Shown piece by piece: positions 34,951-45,464 of a stretch of DNA of 64,000 nucleotides. A program made the position numbers and the translations under genes. Source of the DNA: Lomentospora prolificans (taxonomy: Eukaryota; Ascomycota; Sordariomycetes; Microascales; Microascaceae); contig JARFXM010000002.1 of NCBI GenBank assembly GCA_029532625.1, positions 1 through 64,000 on the forward strand. The letters are read 5' to 3'. The stretch's first letter is position 1; each line of letters starts with the position of its first letter. Below the pieces are notes generated by a model. It did no database searches, was not told the origin of the DNA, and worked only from the letters and a program-made list of their open reading frames with translations.

Positions 34951-36775
34951 TTAAATGCTGATGTACCTAGGCAGGAGTCGTAAGCAATGAGGACGTAGCG
35001 TGAGGACACGAAGGGGCAAGCGATAAAAATAATAAAAAATAAAAAATAAAAAATCATACCGTCGTTCCAGGAGTGTTTGGATATTCTTTATTATCCTCAC
35101 GAGAGGGGGCGGCTCGCCATTTTGGGTACCACTCTGCATCATTTCTTGCGACAGAATGATTTCACGGATTGATATAGCGACTGGATCACTAAGAAAAGGC
35201 AGTCGATGCTCTGGATCTTCACTCGGCCTAGGCGACGATGACCCCCCTATAACGCTTGCCGGGTTAATACCGAGGGCGTTACTAATGCGGAGCAGCATTC
35301 CTGAAGTAAGCTCGATCAATACTCGGACTTGAATCGCCAAATTGTTCTCGAGCGGGAAGTTCCCGAACTGCAAGCCTGGAAGGCTAATAAGGGAATTCAC
35401 TTCACTCGTTGGCGCCATGAGGAGAGCGTGGTAAAGTCGTGCGAAGACAGCGCGACAAGTGCGTAGTAGACAGACATATGTGGTTACCAGATTCACAATC
35501 AGAAGGGGATCCGGACCCTTCGCCGGTGGCAACGGTGCAGAGGATAAAAGGGAGCTTGAGTCGATGTCGCCGTTAGCCAGATATCCTGTATCCGCACTCC
35601 TCGGTCGTATCGAGCCTTGCCGGCTGCCATTACTGCTGCCATTCGCGTGATTGTTGGCGTCATTCTCATACCTGGCGCCGGGATGTGGCTTCGGTGCGTC
35701 ACTGGCTGCCGATAGGCACTTCAGGATGTCCCAAAAACGCGAAGCTTGATCTAACATGCGGTTAACGGGTTGCTGCTGGATTGATGACGAACACCGAAGT
35801 GGGTTGGGGGTTATTGGGGGTTTAGGAGGCCAGGGTGCCTGCATATCCATGATCTGTTGGTCTTCCATGAGTTCCAGGCTAAGTTTCAGCAGGTCCTTGT
35901 GGCTATTCGTTGGGTCTTGTTGCTCCTCTGCTACACTTGGGGCAGCTTCGGCTTCCTGGTCTCTCCGAGATTCCGTCGATCCCTCAGAAAACCCGGCGTG
36001 GGTCGTGGGCCAGCTGGGTATACTTGAGCTGGTAGGACCAGTGGTCGAGAAATCTTCGTAGCTGAACCCCCTCCCTGCTTCCTCTCCGTCACCTTGCCTG
36101 CGTTCCATTGTCCGAGATAGGGCCTTGTTATGGTCCACAGGATAATCAACGATTAGTAAGGACAGGTCGTTGGAGTCAAACGCCATGTCCGGCATTGAAA
36201 AATCCATCCCATCGATATCCTGCCGGGAAATTGTTGCGTCAACTCACGACCAGTCAGGACGCGATCATGGCACCTACCAGCGACTCTTGGTCCAATGGCA
36301 TCGCGTCTCCCGTCTCCGCTGCAGATCTTCTCGTCGGGCTTATTATGGGCCGATTTACTGGGTTTCTCCGCATGTCTTCAACGGACGAAGGAGCAACGGC
36401 TTCTCTTGTGAATTCTCCTTGCGCTGGAGATGGCAATATGGCCGAAGGCAACCGTGAGTTATAGCCACTATCTCTCCTAATAGGTTGCTCTGGAGGGGAA
36501 TTTGGCCATTCTTGGGACGGTAAACGAGGCTCCCTCGCTGCGTTATTCTCCATTCTCGCTCCACGCTCGTTACCATTTTGTAGTTGGCCGCCGAGGCTCG
36601 GTCTCTGTGACGACTGATCGAACGTGGTCGTGCAGACTAAATGGGCCTTTAAACATCGGTCACAGGGCTCGTTTGGTTGTTCATCTCGCTGACAGCGGAG
36701 CTTGTATGCTCGACAACGATCACAGGCTGAGCGACGGGACCTGACAGCCGAACCGGTGGAGGGGTTGGCCACCAT
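34951..36775 (-). CDS. Zn2Cys6 transcription factor, AflR-like
   Basis: Likely the pathway-specific activator. The N-terminal binuclear zinc cluster is CX2CX6CX9CX2CX6C (Cys18, 21, 28, 38, 41, 48), preceded by a basic stretch (SRRSACDRC). The middle is Ser/Pro/Glu-rich, and the C-terminal half resembles the AflR regulatory domain. Exon 1 is 36278-36775. Intron 36220-36277 joins to LDIDGMDF. A second intron at 34967-35059 is likely: it is very AT-rich, bounded by GT/AG and 93 bp long. Because 93 is a multiple of three, both spliced (557 aa) and retained (588 aa) forms stay in frame and end YISI. The start is the ATG at 36775; the frame continues upstream only to a TTG. The CGG-containing motif in cluster promoters fits this protein family. 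Confidence 0.87.
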
Positions 36776-38714
36776 CTTCACTGTGGCGTTTTCGCGGTTT
36801 CCCAAGGGACTGGGCAATCAGTTTGTGAGTCCTAGGGCATTAAAACATAAGAAGCAAGATAGGACGCGAAACCTCGGAAGTCGCCAGTTACGACGCGCGC
36901 ACCTTATCGTGGATTCCATGCGAGGGAACGGCGAATTGAGGGGACCGATTGACATCATTCTGCTGACATAATCGAGATGTCTGGGCTGCGAGAAGGCGAC
37001 CATGCGGCTAGTGCCGATCGTCTCCCGCCCGGGCCGCTCACGCAATATTGGCTATAAAGTTCGCAATTCACTTCTGTGTACCCATGCTATGCGGTTGAAC
37101 AAGACGCGCATTGAGAGCCCAAGGAAAAGAGGGAAGGGTCCAAGGGGGGGAGGTTAAGATACGAATATGTCACCAGCGGCTTCTTCAATTACAGGAATTA
37201 TTAGCTCACCAGCCGATTGCCCAAGGAATCTATTTGACTGTTTAAGCGCCGCTATAGCCAACGTATGGATCGAATGAGGGGGCTGCACCAAAACGCCACG
37301 CACCCCCAAATAATGCAGTTCGTTATTATCATGGACAGGTGTGATATGGCTTCAATTCTGATCTTCTAGACCAACTTGTCATCGAATGGTTGACATACGT
37401 GGCGACACTCGACTTCATCAGGAACCTCGACCTTGAGACTGTACTACTAGACACTGCGAGATTGTATCCCTCAGGTCTATAGTAGCCCAAGGTCTCCCTG
37501 TGAAAGTGTTCGTTTCCAATGCGAAGTATTCACCAGTCAAGCTGTGCCTAAATGTGTCTCGGTGCCCTCATGGGCTATTACTCGCCCACTATGGCGCGTT
37601 GTTAGACAGGAATGGTATGCATATCCCCGCTGCCCCATGCATTCTTTAACGGTTAACCTGCCGTGCCGTATTCTTCATTGAAATACAACCCTGAGACCTG
37701 AATACATACTTGGAAGCCTATTCCACGATTCTAAGCCGTGAGCTTATGCTCCCCATTCTATCGTCAATACCGTGGACTCTCATAACTGGACAGCCCGCTT
37801 CGACAGATGCGTCTCTAGGCCTTTCACCTGCTTGCCGCCTCAAAATGCCTCGGACAGTGCTCCAATCGGAGCGGGCATCCCGTGAGTCGGAGTGTGTCCA
37901 TCATCTTTCGGTCCCCCCTCCGAGTCCAACGCGAAGTCTTTTCCTTATCTAGACTAGTTATTGCACTGAGTAAGATCGGGAGCTTATACCACCCGACGCA
38001 AGGACGATTTCACAATTGGGATGATTTTTGCGTAGTCGGAATCGTTCCGTGGGGTGACCTGCAAAAGAGTTCAATCCGCAAACATCGCCCAGCGGGGCAA
38101 TGTTACCCTGGGGTTGCGGTCGGGTTGCTAACCTGTACACCAAGAAGCGTGGGGCTTAGCTTCGTTTGGAATGACCTACGTTTGTTATCCCAACCATAAG
38201 GCCTCGAGAGCGAGTCTCGACACTACGCAGTAGACAGGGAAACTACGGGCCCCCCACCCGATCTACTTCCTGTTCTCTAGTCATCTTTCTCTTCCAAATG
38301 TCATCTGCTGCTGGTCTCTAGGGCACCCTGACGATCGAGGTTAGATTTGAACGTGAATCGGGCAGATTTAGGCAAGCTAAGATCAATTCTCACGGGCACT
38401 GGCATAAATTTATGTAGGTACCAGAAGCTTGACGGCGCCTAGAGTCTCGGTTGATCCGTGGACGAGAATGACACGCCTTTCACAAGTGGTTCCTAGTACG
38501 GTAATACCGCGATGTAAGTAAGTGAGCTGTTTTGTTGATATGAAGTTCCTAGTGTGTAATTCTTGAGTTCAATGCCCATTGCCCCTGCGTCCCAGATAGG
38601 AGAGTATATAGAAGCCCGTGACGATGAAAAGATTAAAGACGCTCTCAAGCGGTACTGAAATCCATCCAGTCCCGGTGTCTTTGTATGCCGGGCCTTGAAG
38701 GTCTCACCCCTTTA
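36776..38714. other. Gene-free 1.9-kb gap: regulator promoter plus isolated motif group
   Basis: No supportable gene lies between the regulator start and the Diels-Alderase stop. CCAATCGGAG occurs at 37862, GTCGGAGTG at about 37886 and CCTCCGAGTCC at about 37915. These are more than 1 kb upstream of the regulator. Short open frames here show no domain. It could be a distal regulator promoter or the remains of a lost cluster gene. Confidence 0.5.
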
Positions 38715-39956
38715 CTATTCGACAAAGTTCCTCTTCAATACCATACTCTTCACAGGCAACTTCAGAGTCTCGGTCACACCTGAGCCGGACCACTGCCGCT
38801 GTGTTCCAACTTGGCCTCCCACGACCGTAGCTGTATATCCTGTCCCTCCAACACCTTCGCCAAGAAAGTACTCAAAATAAATATTTTTATGAGTAACAAT
38901 AAAAGTCCATTGCTTTCCACGAGATGGCGAATTGAGATCCAGCACGAATCCCGTAGCCTTGTCCTTGAGGGTTCCGGAAACTCCTTCCTTATCGTAAACT
39001 TTCTGCCAAGTAAAGTAATCCTCAGTATCGGATGGATCGGTGCGTCGGCTGTCGAAAATCTTCTCGCCTTCCTCGGCTAGCAAGACGGCGGGTACCTGTA
39101 GGCCCTTTTCCAGCCACGATTCAAAGGCCCAAAATGACAAGGCATACGGCCCGGCCTTGAGGCGGACGAATGTCATGGCATCTAGACACGTGAACCAGTT
39201 GAATGCACCCCAAAGTCGCTCATGCCCGCCAACACCGGACCATTTGACCGGTTTTCCCTCAATTACCGCATCAACCGTGACGTCCGCCACCGGAATTGGC
39301 TCAAACCAGTAAAAGTGCGGCACTGTCAGCAATGAGGCATCCTTGGACGGCCACGTTGTACCGTCGGCGTAGCGTGGCGGTGCGACAGAGTTGAAAGTTA
39401 CAGTGCCTTTGGCCTTGGGCGTGTCCCACGTAACCCGGGCTTTGCCAAAGTCCGCAGACACGTCCCAGCTGTAAATGTAGCCGTCCCCCTTCCATTCACC
39501 GTGCCAGCCGACTCCTGGACACGATTCAATGGTGGATTCCGTGGGATAATCAATTTGCACGAAGCGCTCGCCATCCGGATAAGCGAGCTCGACGTACATT
39601 CGCAGGTTTCCAGCTCCGAGGACTGAGTAGTTCGGATCCCGGTAGAAGCCGAAAATGATTCCGGACAGGCCGTCGTCTGAAACAGCATCGAATTCCCATT
39701 GCTCGCCAGCCGTTTCATTCATGGGGACTATCCTTGGCAACTCTGGGTCGTCCGTTGGGCTGGTAGAGAAAGAGACGGGGTTGCGTCCTTTTGCCATCTC
39801 GTACGCAGTAACATGACTAACTTCGCACGCGGCAAAGCTATCCGAACCCAGAACAATCTGTTGCTCCTTCCATTCTCCCAGCCAAACTGTATCAGGATGT
39901 TCTCCTGCTGCTCCCAGAGTCAACAAATAGAGAACGTAGATCTCTCTCCAATGCAT
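38715..39956 (-). CDS. Lipocalin-type Diels-Alderase
   Basis: A single-exon protein of 413 residues with a short hydrophobic N-terminus (YVLYLLTLGAAG) that may be a signal or anchor. The beta-rich body with WHGEWKGDGYIYSWDVS, PHFYWFEPIPVADV, GGHERLWGAFNW and a C-terminal GTGYTATVVGG matches the fungal pericyclase family that catalyses intramolecular [4+2] cycloadditions in PKS-NRPS pathways (CcsF, MycB and Fsa2 are known relatives). Here it would act on the polyene acyl-pyrrolinone to set the fused carbocycle. It is divergent from the enoyl reductase across a 463-bp promoter. Assignment to a specific product class cannot be made from the protein alone. Confidence 0.9.
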   Translation of the reverse strand: MHWREIYVLYLLTLGAAGEHPDTVWLGEWKEQQIVLGSDSFAACEVSHVTAYEMAKGRNPVSFSTSPTDDPELPRIVPMNETAGEQWEFDAVSDDGLSGIIFGFYRDPNYSVLGAGNLRMYVELAYPDGERFVQIDYPTESTIESCPGVGWHGEWKGDGYIYSWDVSADFGKARVTWDTPKAKGTVTFNSVAPPRYADGTTWPSKDASLLTVPHFYWFEPIPVADVTVDAVIEGKPVKWSGVGGHERLWGAFNWFTCLDAMTFVRLKAGPYALSFWAFESWLEKGLQVPAVLLAEEGEKIFDSRRTDPSDTEDYFTWQKVYDKEGVSGTLKDKATGFVLDLNSPSRGKQWTFIVTHKNIYFEYFLGEGVGGTGYTATVVGGQVGTQRQWSGSGVTETLKLPVKSMVLKRNFVE

Positions 39957-40419
39957 ATTTGAGACAACTTAATCCACACTGAATTTCACGAACTGGTTGG
40001 TAAGGCAAAGGTGGCCCAAGGAAGTAACATGGAGTGCTGCAAACTCTCCAAGTCAGTCATACACATACAGATGAGGTAAGGTTATTTAAGGTGGCGTTGT
40101 ACCGGAGAAAGGCTGCATCGCTAGAAGGGGGTGCCGGGCTTGCTTGCCTAGTAATAGTCAACCAACGGTTCCTCCGAAGCTCCGGTCACTTTGATCGGAG
40201 ACGACTTTGGCATCTCGGAGAATACATGATTTGTCCGTTCCGGAAGAGGGTCTGTCACCTTGGCACCTAGGAAATGGATAGCTCCTCTCCGCTTTATTTA
40301 TTTTGGTAAGATGGTTACTATTATTTTATGCACTTGGTCGGCAGGGAAGTTGTTTTGACTCACACCAACGCACACACCCAGGATTGTGTTGCTCGGGTCG
40401 CGAGCTTAGACAAAACGAC
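39957..40419. promoter_or_regulatory. Divergent promoter of Diels-Alderase and enoyl reductase
   Basis: 463 bp between the two start codons. It contains CCTCCGAAGCTCCGG at about 40171, ATCGGAG at 40194-40200, CTCGGAGA at about 40214 and TTCCGGAAG at about 40238. All are variants of the TCGGAG word repeated in the other cluster promoters. Confidence 0.6.
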
Positions 40420-41594
40420 ATGTCTCCTGGCATACCTATCCCGACGACTCACACGGCGATTATTCAACATGGAGGCGGTGAGCTGAAAGTCACCCACGGC
40501 GTCCCTGTACCGAGCATATTGCCTGGGTGGCTCCTAGTCAAAAATGTCGCAGTCGCTCTCAATCCGTGTGACTTTAAGATGGCCGCACGGTTTCCAACCC
40601 CGGGACTCAAGAACGGGGTTGATTTTGCCGGCATTGTAGCGGCTGTCGGAGACGGTGTGAAGGAGTTCAAAGTTGGGGACCGTGTTTTTGGCTGCGTCCC
40701 GAGTAACAAGCAGGATGACCCAGAGTCGGGCTCTTTTGGCCAGTATATCAAGGTCGAAGTTATCTACGCCCTGCGTATCCCTACGGGCACGTCTTTCGAG
40801 CAGGCCTTAGCTTTTGGCCCTGCCTGCGTTTCTACAGTTGCATTGGCGCTTCACGAGTGCCTTAAGATACCCGCGACGCCGGATGAGATTGCTTATTACG
40901 AAGGGCACAAGGCAGGCGAGACGGTGCTCGTCTATGGAGGAAGCAGCTCCATTGGTTTACTAGCCATACAACTCCTAAAGTTGTAAGTCGCGAGCCTTTA
41001 GGTCAATCCTCTCACCATTAGCATAGAGAATGTTAACGGTAATATCACGTTACTCACAGATGCGGCTACCATGTAGTTACGACTTGCTCGCCGCACAACT
41101 TCGACCTCGTGAAGAAATATGGCGCAGATGCAGTCTTCGACTATCATTCCCAAACATGCGCAGCCGACATCAGGGCTTACACCCGCAATAGGCTCAAGCG
41201 TGTAATCGATCCTTTCGGTGAGACAGCAACTACATCGCTCTGTTATGAGGCGATCGGACGTGCTGGTGGAACGTATTGCGCTCTTGAGCAGTATCAAGAG
41301 TCGCTCTGCACGCGTCAAACCGTCCACCATCAGTTGATCATGGGGCCCGCCATTCTGGGAAGGGGTGTGTTGCTTCCTGAACCCTACGGAATCGCGCCGG
41401 ATCCGGAGCTCCACGAGTGGTCCAAGCGATTTTACCGGAGTCTACAGACGCTCATTGAAGAAGGGACATTGAAACCTCTGCCGATCAAGGTTTTAGAGCC
41501 GGCCGGATTCGACACAGTTCTTGCGGGCTTAGAATTACTAAAGGCTAAGCAGGTTTCAGGATACAAATTAGTCGTTCCAGTAGCATCGCAGTAG
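40420..41594 (+). CDS. Trans-acting enoyl reductase (MDR family)
   Basis: A 365-residue NADPH-dependent medium-chain reductase that would reduce enoyl intermediates on the PKS in trans. Exons 40420-40982 and 41060-41594 (1098 nt) join as QLLKLCGYHVV. Features are the N-terminal GroES-like fold (VAVALNPCDFKM, GVDFAGIVAAVGD, VGDRVFG) and the nucleotide-binding loop YGGSSSIG at about residues 171-178. No structural-zinc cysteine cluster is seen. This is the standard partner (as CcsC or LovC) of a fungal PKS with no functional ER domain. The start is the ATG at 40420; a frame extending upstream lacks support. The gene ends 93 bp from the convergent small gene. Confidence 0.93.
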
Positions 41595-41687
41595 GCGTAT
41601 GCTGTCAATATTCATTTCTCACGTCAAGGCTATTCTGTTTCCTCATGTGATACATTGATCTTGCCTCCTATTGCTCCAGTGCGTAAC

Positions 41688-42098
41688 TCACTCTTGCTTC
41701 CAGTCATAGACGAGCCGGGCAACCACTTGCGAATCACCGTTACGAGTTACATTGGTCCTGGTAAAGTGCCTCGCTCCATTAACATTCTCAAAACTCCAAA
41801 CACCCTCAGTGACCCATCCACTAATCTTGCTCTCGGCGAACTCCTGTATGACTAATTCTGAATTTCCATCGGCTAGGCGCTGTTTCAATGTTTCATCAGG
41901 AATCTCATCAATGGCTAGGTACTTCGAATGCGCAGAAAGCGCGCCAAATATGGGAACCGTAGAATCTCGAGACTGGGAATCCAGGATATAAGTCTCCTCG
42001 CTGGAGAACCCGCCGGGAGTCACAACCTGTTTCACGCGAATTGAGACGACTGGGTCGCCGTCCGCGTTATCCTCTGGTGTAGACGACGTTTGCGTCAT
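41688..42098 (-). CDS. Small cluster protein, function unknown
   Basis: A single-exon 136-residue protein that I do not recognise. After a polar 15-residue N-terminus it looks like one small beta-rich domain with alternating strands (VVSIRVKQVV, SELVIQEFAE, GWVTEGVWSFE, QVVARLVYDW). It has no signal peptide, no membrane segment and no cysteine. It starts at an ATG (42098) and lies inside the cluster between the reductase (convergent) and P450 2 (divergent). Its overall look is compatible with a lipocalin-like or NTF2-like fold, but no catalytic residues can be assigned. Gene status is supported by an unbroken frame, normal composition and position. Confidence 0.68.
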   Translation of the reverse strand: MTQTSSTPEDNADGDPVVSIRVKQVVTPGGFSSEETYILDSQSRDSTVPIFGALSAHSKYLAIDEIPDETLKQRLADGNSELVIQEFAESKISGWVTEGVWSFENVNGARHFTRTNVTRNGDSQVVARLVYDWKQE

Positions 42099-42800
42099 AT
42101 GCAGAGATACTCCAGCGAAGGATAAGATCTTTCTCAGTGCCCAGGGAACTCCTTGCTATTGATCATGATTATTAGTCGACGCCCTACGAGTCGTCCAGAA
42201 CTTGGAACGACAGGGAAAGTGGAAGTCGGACCAGAGCAAAAGTGGAATCAAAATCATCCGATAGATCCCGATTCTGTGGTTGACATATTTCAGAATATGG
42301 TCGTCAGGCTTTGCACGATGCGACTATTCTTACCAGAATCCAAGTCCCCGTCATGTTGAGGATGTTCGTGGAAGCCGGAGCGGCCATCGGCGGACGTCGG
42401 TGTCGATCGGAATTTTACGGTAACAGGTGAGCGAGGCTTCCGGATGGGACAGCTGGATAGGAATGTCTGTGAGATTTGTCGTCCATCTTTGGGGCTTGCT
42501 TCTCTTTTCTTATCCAGATCTGGGCGCCTTTCACAGTGGGCTTGTGACACACCTGTTGTGAGGGCCGGCACCCCCGCATCGGCGCTCGGAGTCCGCTGAC
42601 TTCCGGAGCCCTACAGATGCGTCACCCACAGAGCTTAATAGCCGCCATTGGGCGATGGACTATGCCTTTACGGCCTTCAACGGGCGATTTGACATCGTAG
42701 GAAAATCCAGTACACTAACGATTTCCCCGGCCAGATCAACAAACAAATTCGCAGCCCTTCGAACCCGCCACAGCACGGTTGAATAACCCAAGAGTCCAGG
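42099..42800. promoter_or_regulatory. Divergent promoter of the small gene and P450 2
   Basis: About 700 bp without a gene. TCGGAG-like words occur at about 42374 (GCCGGAG), 42404 (GATCGGAA), 42584 (GCTCGGAGTCCG) and 42602 (TCCGGAGCC). Short frames inside this stretch show no domain. Confidence 0.55.
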
Positions 42801-44692
42801 ATGGAAGTGCCCATTATTTCAGGGTTAGTGGAGCAGTATGAGATGATAAAGGAGCAGTTTATCGTGATGCAACAAGCATTGGCGCCGTTGAACCTTACCA
42901 AATGGCAGATTGCGCGACTCCTGGCAGCGCAGCTCTACCGTGACACCCCCATATTCGTGCAGTTGGCTGTCATTTTCTTCATCGGACTCTCCCTACTATT
43001 AGCTCTCGATTCACTGGTCTTTCAGCCTTACCTATTCTCACTTCGGCGGCTCGGAATCCCACAGCTGAAACCGTCGAAAGGGAAACATGCTTTCGATTAC
43101 AAGCCGATGCTTGACGAAGCAGCCAGAAAATATCCTGACCGGCCCTGGTTCTTTGGCTATTCCGGTTTCGAGCTTGTTGTATTCCCCTCGGCTTACGTCA
43201 ACGAGATTCGACGACTTCCAGCAAGAACGGCCTCCCTAGTCGACTTTCTGACTACAGTTCAATTTGGAGGCTATCGTCTAATTGGCACAGACGACTCTAG
43301 CAATACACTTCACAAAACGGCTAGCACCGACTTAGCACGGAGCATTGGGCCATTAGGCCCTGCCCGACAGGAGACTGCGCGTCGTGCGGTGAGTATTAAC
43401 ACCTCCGGCAGTCGATTCTCCTCGCACCATTCCCCTCGCATCCATAGGAATAGAAGTGGTGTCTCAAGGTCCCTCCGTCGACAGCTTAAGCACGTGAGGA
43501 AATCTAGTTATTAAATCCTCAAATTATCCCAACTCCTACACGCGAACCACGAGAACGTACTGACAAAGTCGTCGTTTACAGTGGGAATCGAATCTCGGAC
43601 CCTGCCCCCAGTGGAAGAAGGTTTCTCTGTTCTGGACAGCCTTGGATGTTGTTGTGGCCACTGGCGCGACGGGCCTGGTGGGCGAACCCCTAAGCCTCGA
43701 TAAAAGGTGGCTGAGGGCAGTACGGCTGCTCCCGATAGGAGCAGGAGTTGGCGTCTACATTAGCTGCCTATTTCCACGGCTCTTGAGACCTATCGCCGCC
43801 ACTGTTTCCTATTTTCCGGCACTGATGGTCTACAAGTACATGAGCTACTTGCTGCGGCCCACGATAGAGCAGGCCATGCAAGAACACCATTCATTAATAA
43901 ACGAGAAAGAAACGCCCGAGAAGAAGCTCACACTAGTACATATGCTGTTGGGACGATACAGACAGGGAGAGATCAGGTATGACCAGCTTGTCAAGGACGT
44001 CATCACGGCAACTTTTGAATCGACGCCGACGACGGCAGTGAGTCTCTACTGGATGCTCACTGAACTCCTACAACGGCCAGACCTTGTCGAAGAATTACGG
44101 GAAGAGATCACCGGGGTTTTGCAGGACGGGAAGTTGCCAGCAACACAGCTGACTGAGCTACCAAAGCTGGACAGTTTCATGCGTGAGTCAGCTCGTGTCA
44201 ATACCTTTCACTACCGTAAGTCGGATCCTGTCAAACGCCGCGGCGTCGGAAAAACTACTTATACAGAGGCTAGTCGGCCTTAGTCGGATCCTCAAGGAAG
44301 ACGTACAATTCTCTATTGGACCCAAATTGCCCAAGGGTACAATCGTTTGCGTGGATCAACATCACATCCATACTTCCGCCTCCTTGTACCCAGACCCAGA
44401 AGTATTCGATCCCCAGCGTTTTCTTCGTATGAGGCAGCAGCCTGGTCACGAAACAAGACATCAATATACCAATAATGGTCCTGACCTGCTCACTTGGGGG
44501 GATGGACCTCAGGTCTGCCCGGGGCGCGTCTTCGCGGGCAATACAATCAAGATCCTGCTTTCCCATCTACTCTTGAACTACGATATACAGTATCCATTGG
44601 GAACTCAGAAGCCTCCTAGACTTTCTTTTCCCAACGGGTCCGTTCAACCAGACATGAAAGTACAGATTTTGGTTCGCGAGAGACAGCTCTGA
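42801..44692 (+). CDS. Cytochrome P450 monooxygenase 2
   Basis: A 546-residue P450. Exons 42801-43388, 43582-44215 and 44274-44692 total 1641 nt in phase. The model joins RRA to WESNLGPCPQWK and FHY to LGLSRILK. A membrane helix lies at about residues 52-75 (LAVIFFIGLSLLLALDSLVF) after a longer than usual N-terminus. The I-helix segment is TFESTPTTAVSLYW, ExxR is Glu398/Arg401 (ESAR), and the haem Cys489 is in WGDGPQVCPGR. That loop has Trp for the usual Phe and Gln for the usual Arg. The first intron (193 bp) is long for this window, so a small extra exon inside it cannot be excluded. It is likely a tailoring oxidase of the cluster product. Confidence 0.88.
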
Positions 44693-45464
44693 AGAACCAA
44701 CGCCCCAAGTCGGTGCCTGCGACTCCATGGGGAATAAACATGCAGGGTGCTGGCCAGGCATACACATTGTAAAGACGGGCGGATTTGACAATTTATTGAG
44801 AAATTTCAGGGGACATCGTATGACAAGAGCCTCGCCGAAGTAACAAAATATGTCTACAATTTTTCAGAATCTTCAATTAAAAGACCTCATAGGGAAATCA
44901 TTGGCTGCTTAATTCTCCTGACTCTGCATTTATGTGAGCTTCACATACTATTGGTTGTTATAGCCACCAGGGCCCTATGCGGAGTAGTTAAGGGGTTTGT
45001 GCCCCAAAACGTCCCAAGGTTGCTCTGAACTCGAAGGCAGCCTGGCTTGTGTAATGGGTGTTAATAATAAAAGGGGACCGAGTGACGGGCCCAGCTGGCA
45101 ACGCACAGCATAATTCCAACAAACAAAACAATCGCTGGTTGGATCAGTAAGCAAGCCAATCCGATCCATGGATGTTGTTGGTCCAGTCTCAGCTCCGGGA
45201 TATAATACAAGACATGGAAATGGAATGTTGTGCTGGCACAGCTGGCCATCCAATCGGAACTCTCTTCGGCGGTGGTGTCATCGTGGAACCGAATGTTGAG
45301 CTCCGATGGCCCATGCGGGTTCATCTTACATTTCGAACCACCGACCACGGGTTGAACAGTTTCTACTGCATTTAGAATCGTGCAGTCCTTTCCTGGATCC
45401 TCAACTTCGAGTTTGTCAAGGGACCAATCGCTGGCATTGCATTATTCTCGCATAACCTACTGGA
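44693..45464. promoter_or_regulatory. Intergenic with FMO promoter motifs
   Basis: This is the P450 2 3' flank and the promoter of the flavin monooxygenase. CCAATCGGAA lies at 45250 and GCTCCGAT (complement ATCGGAGC) at 45300, about 215 and 165 bp before the FMO start. No gene is seen. Confidence 0.6.
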
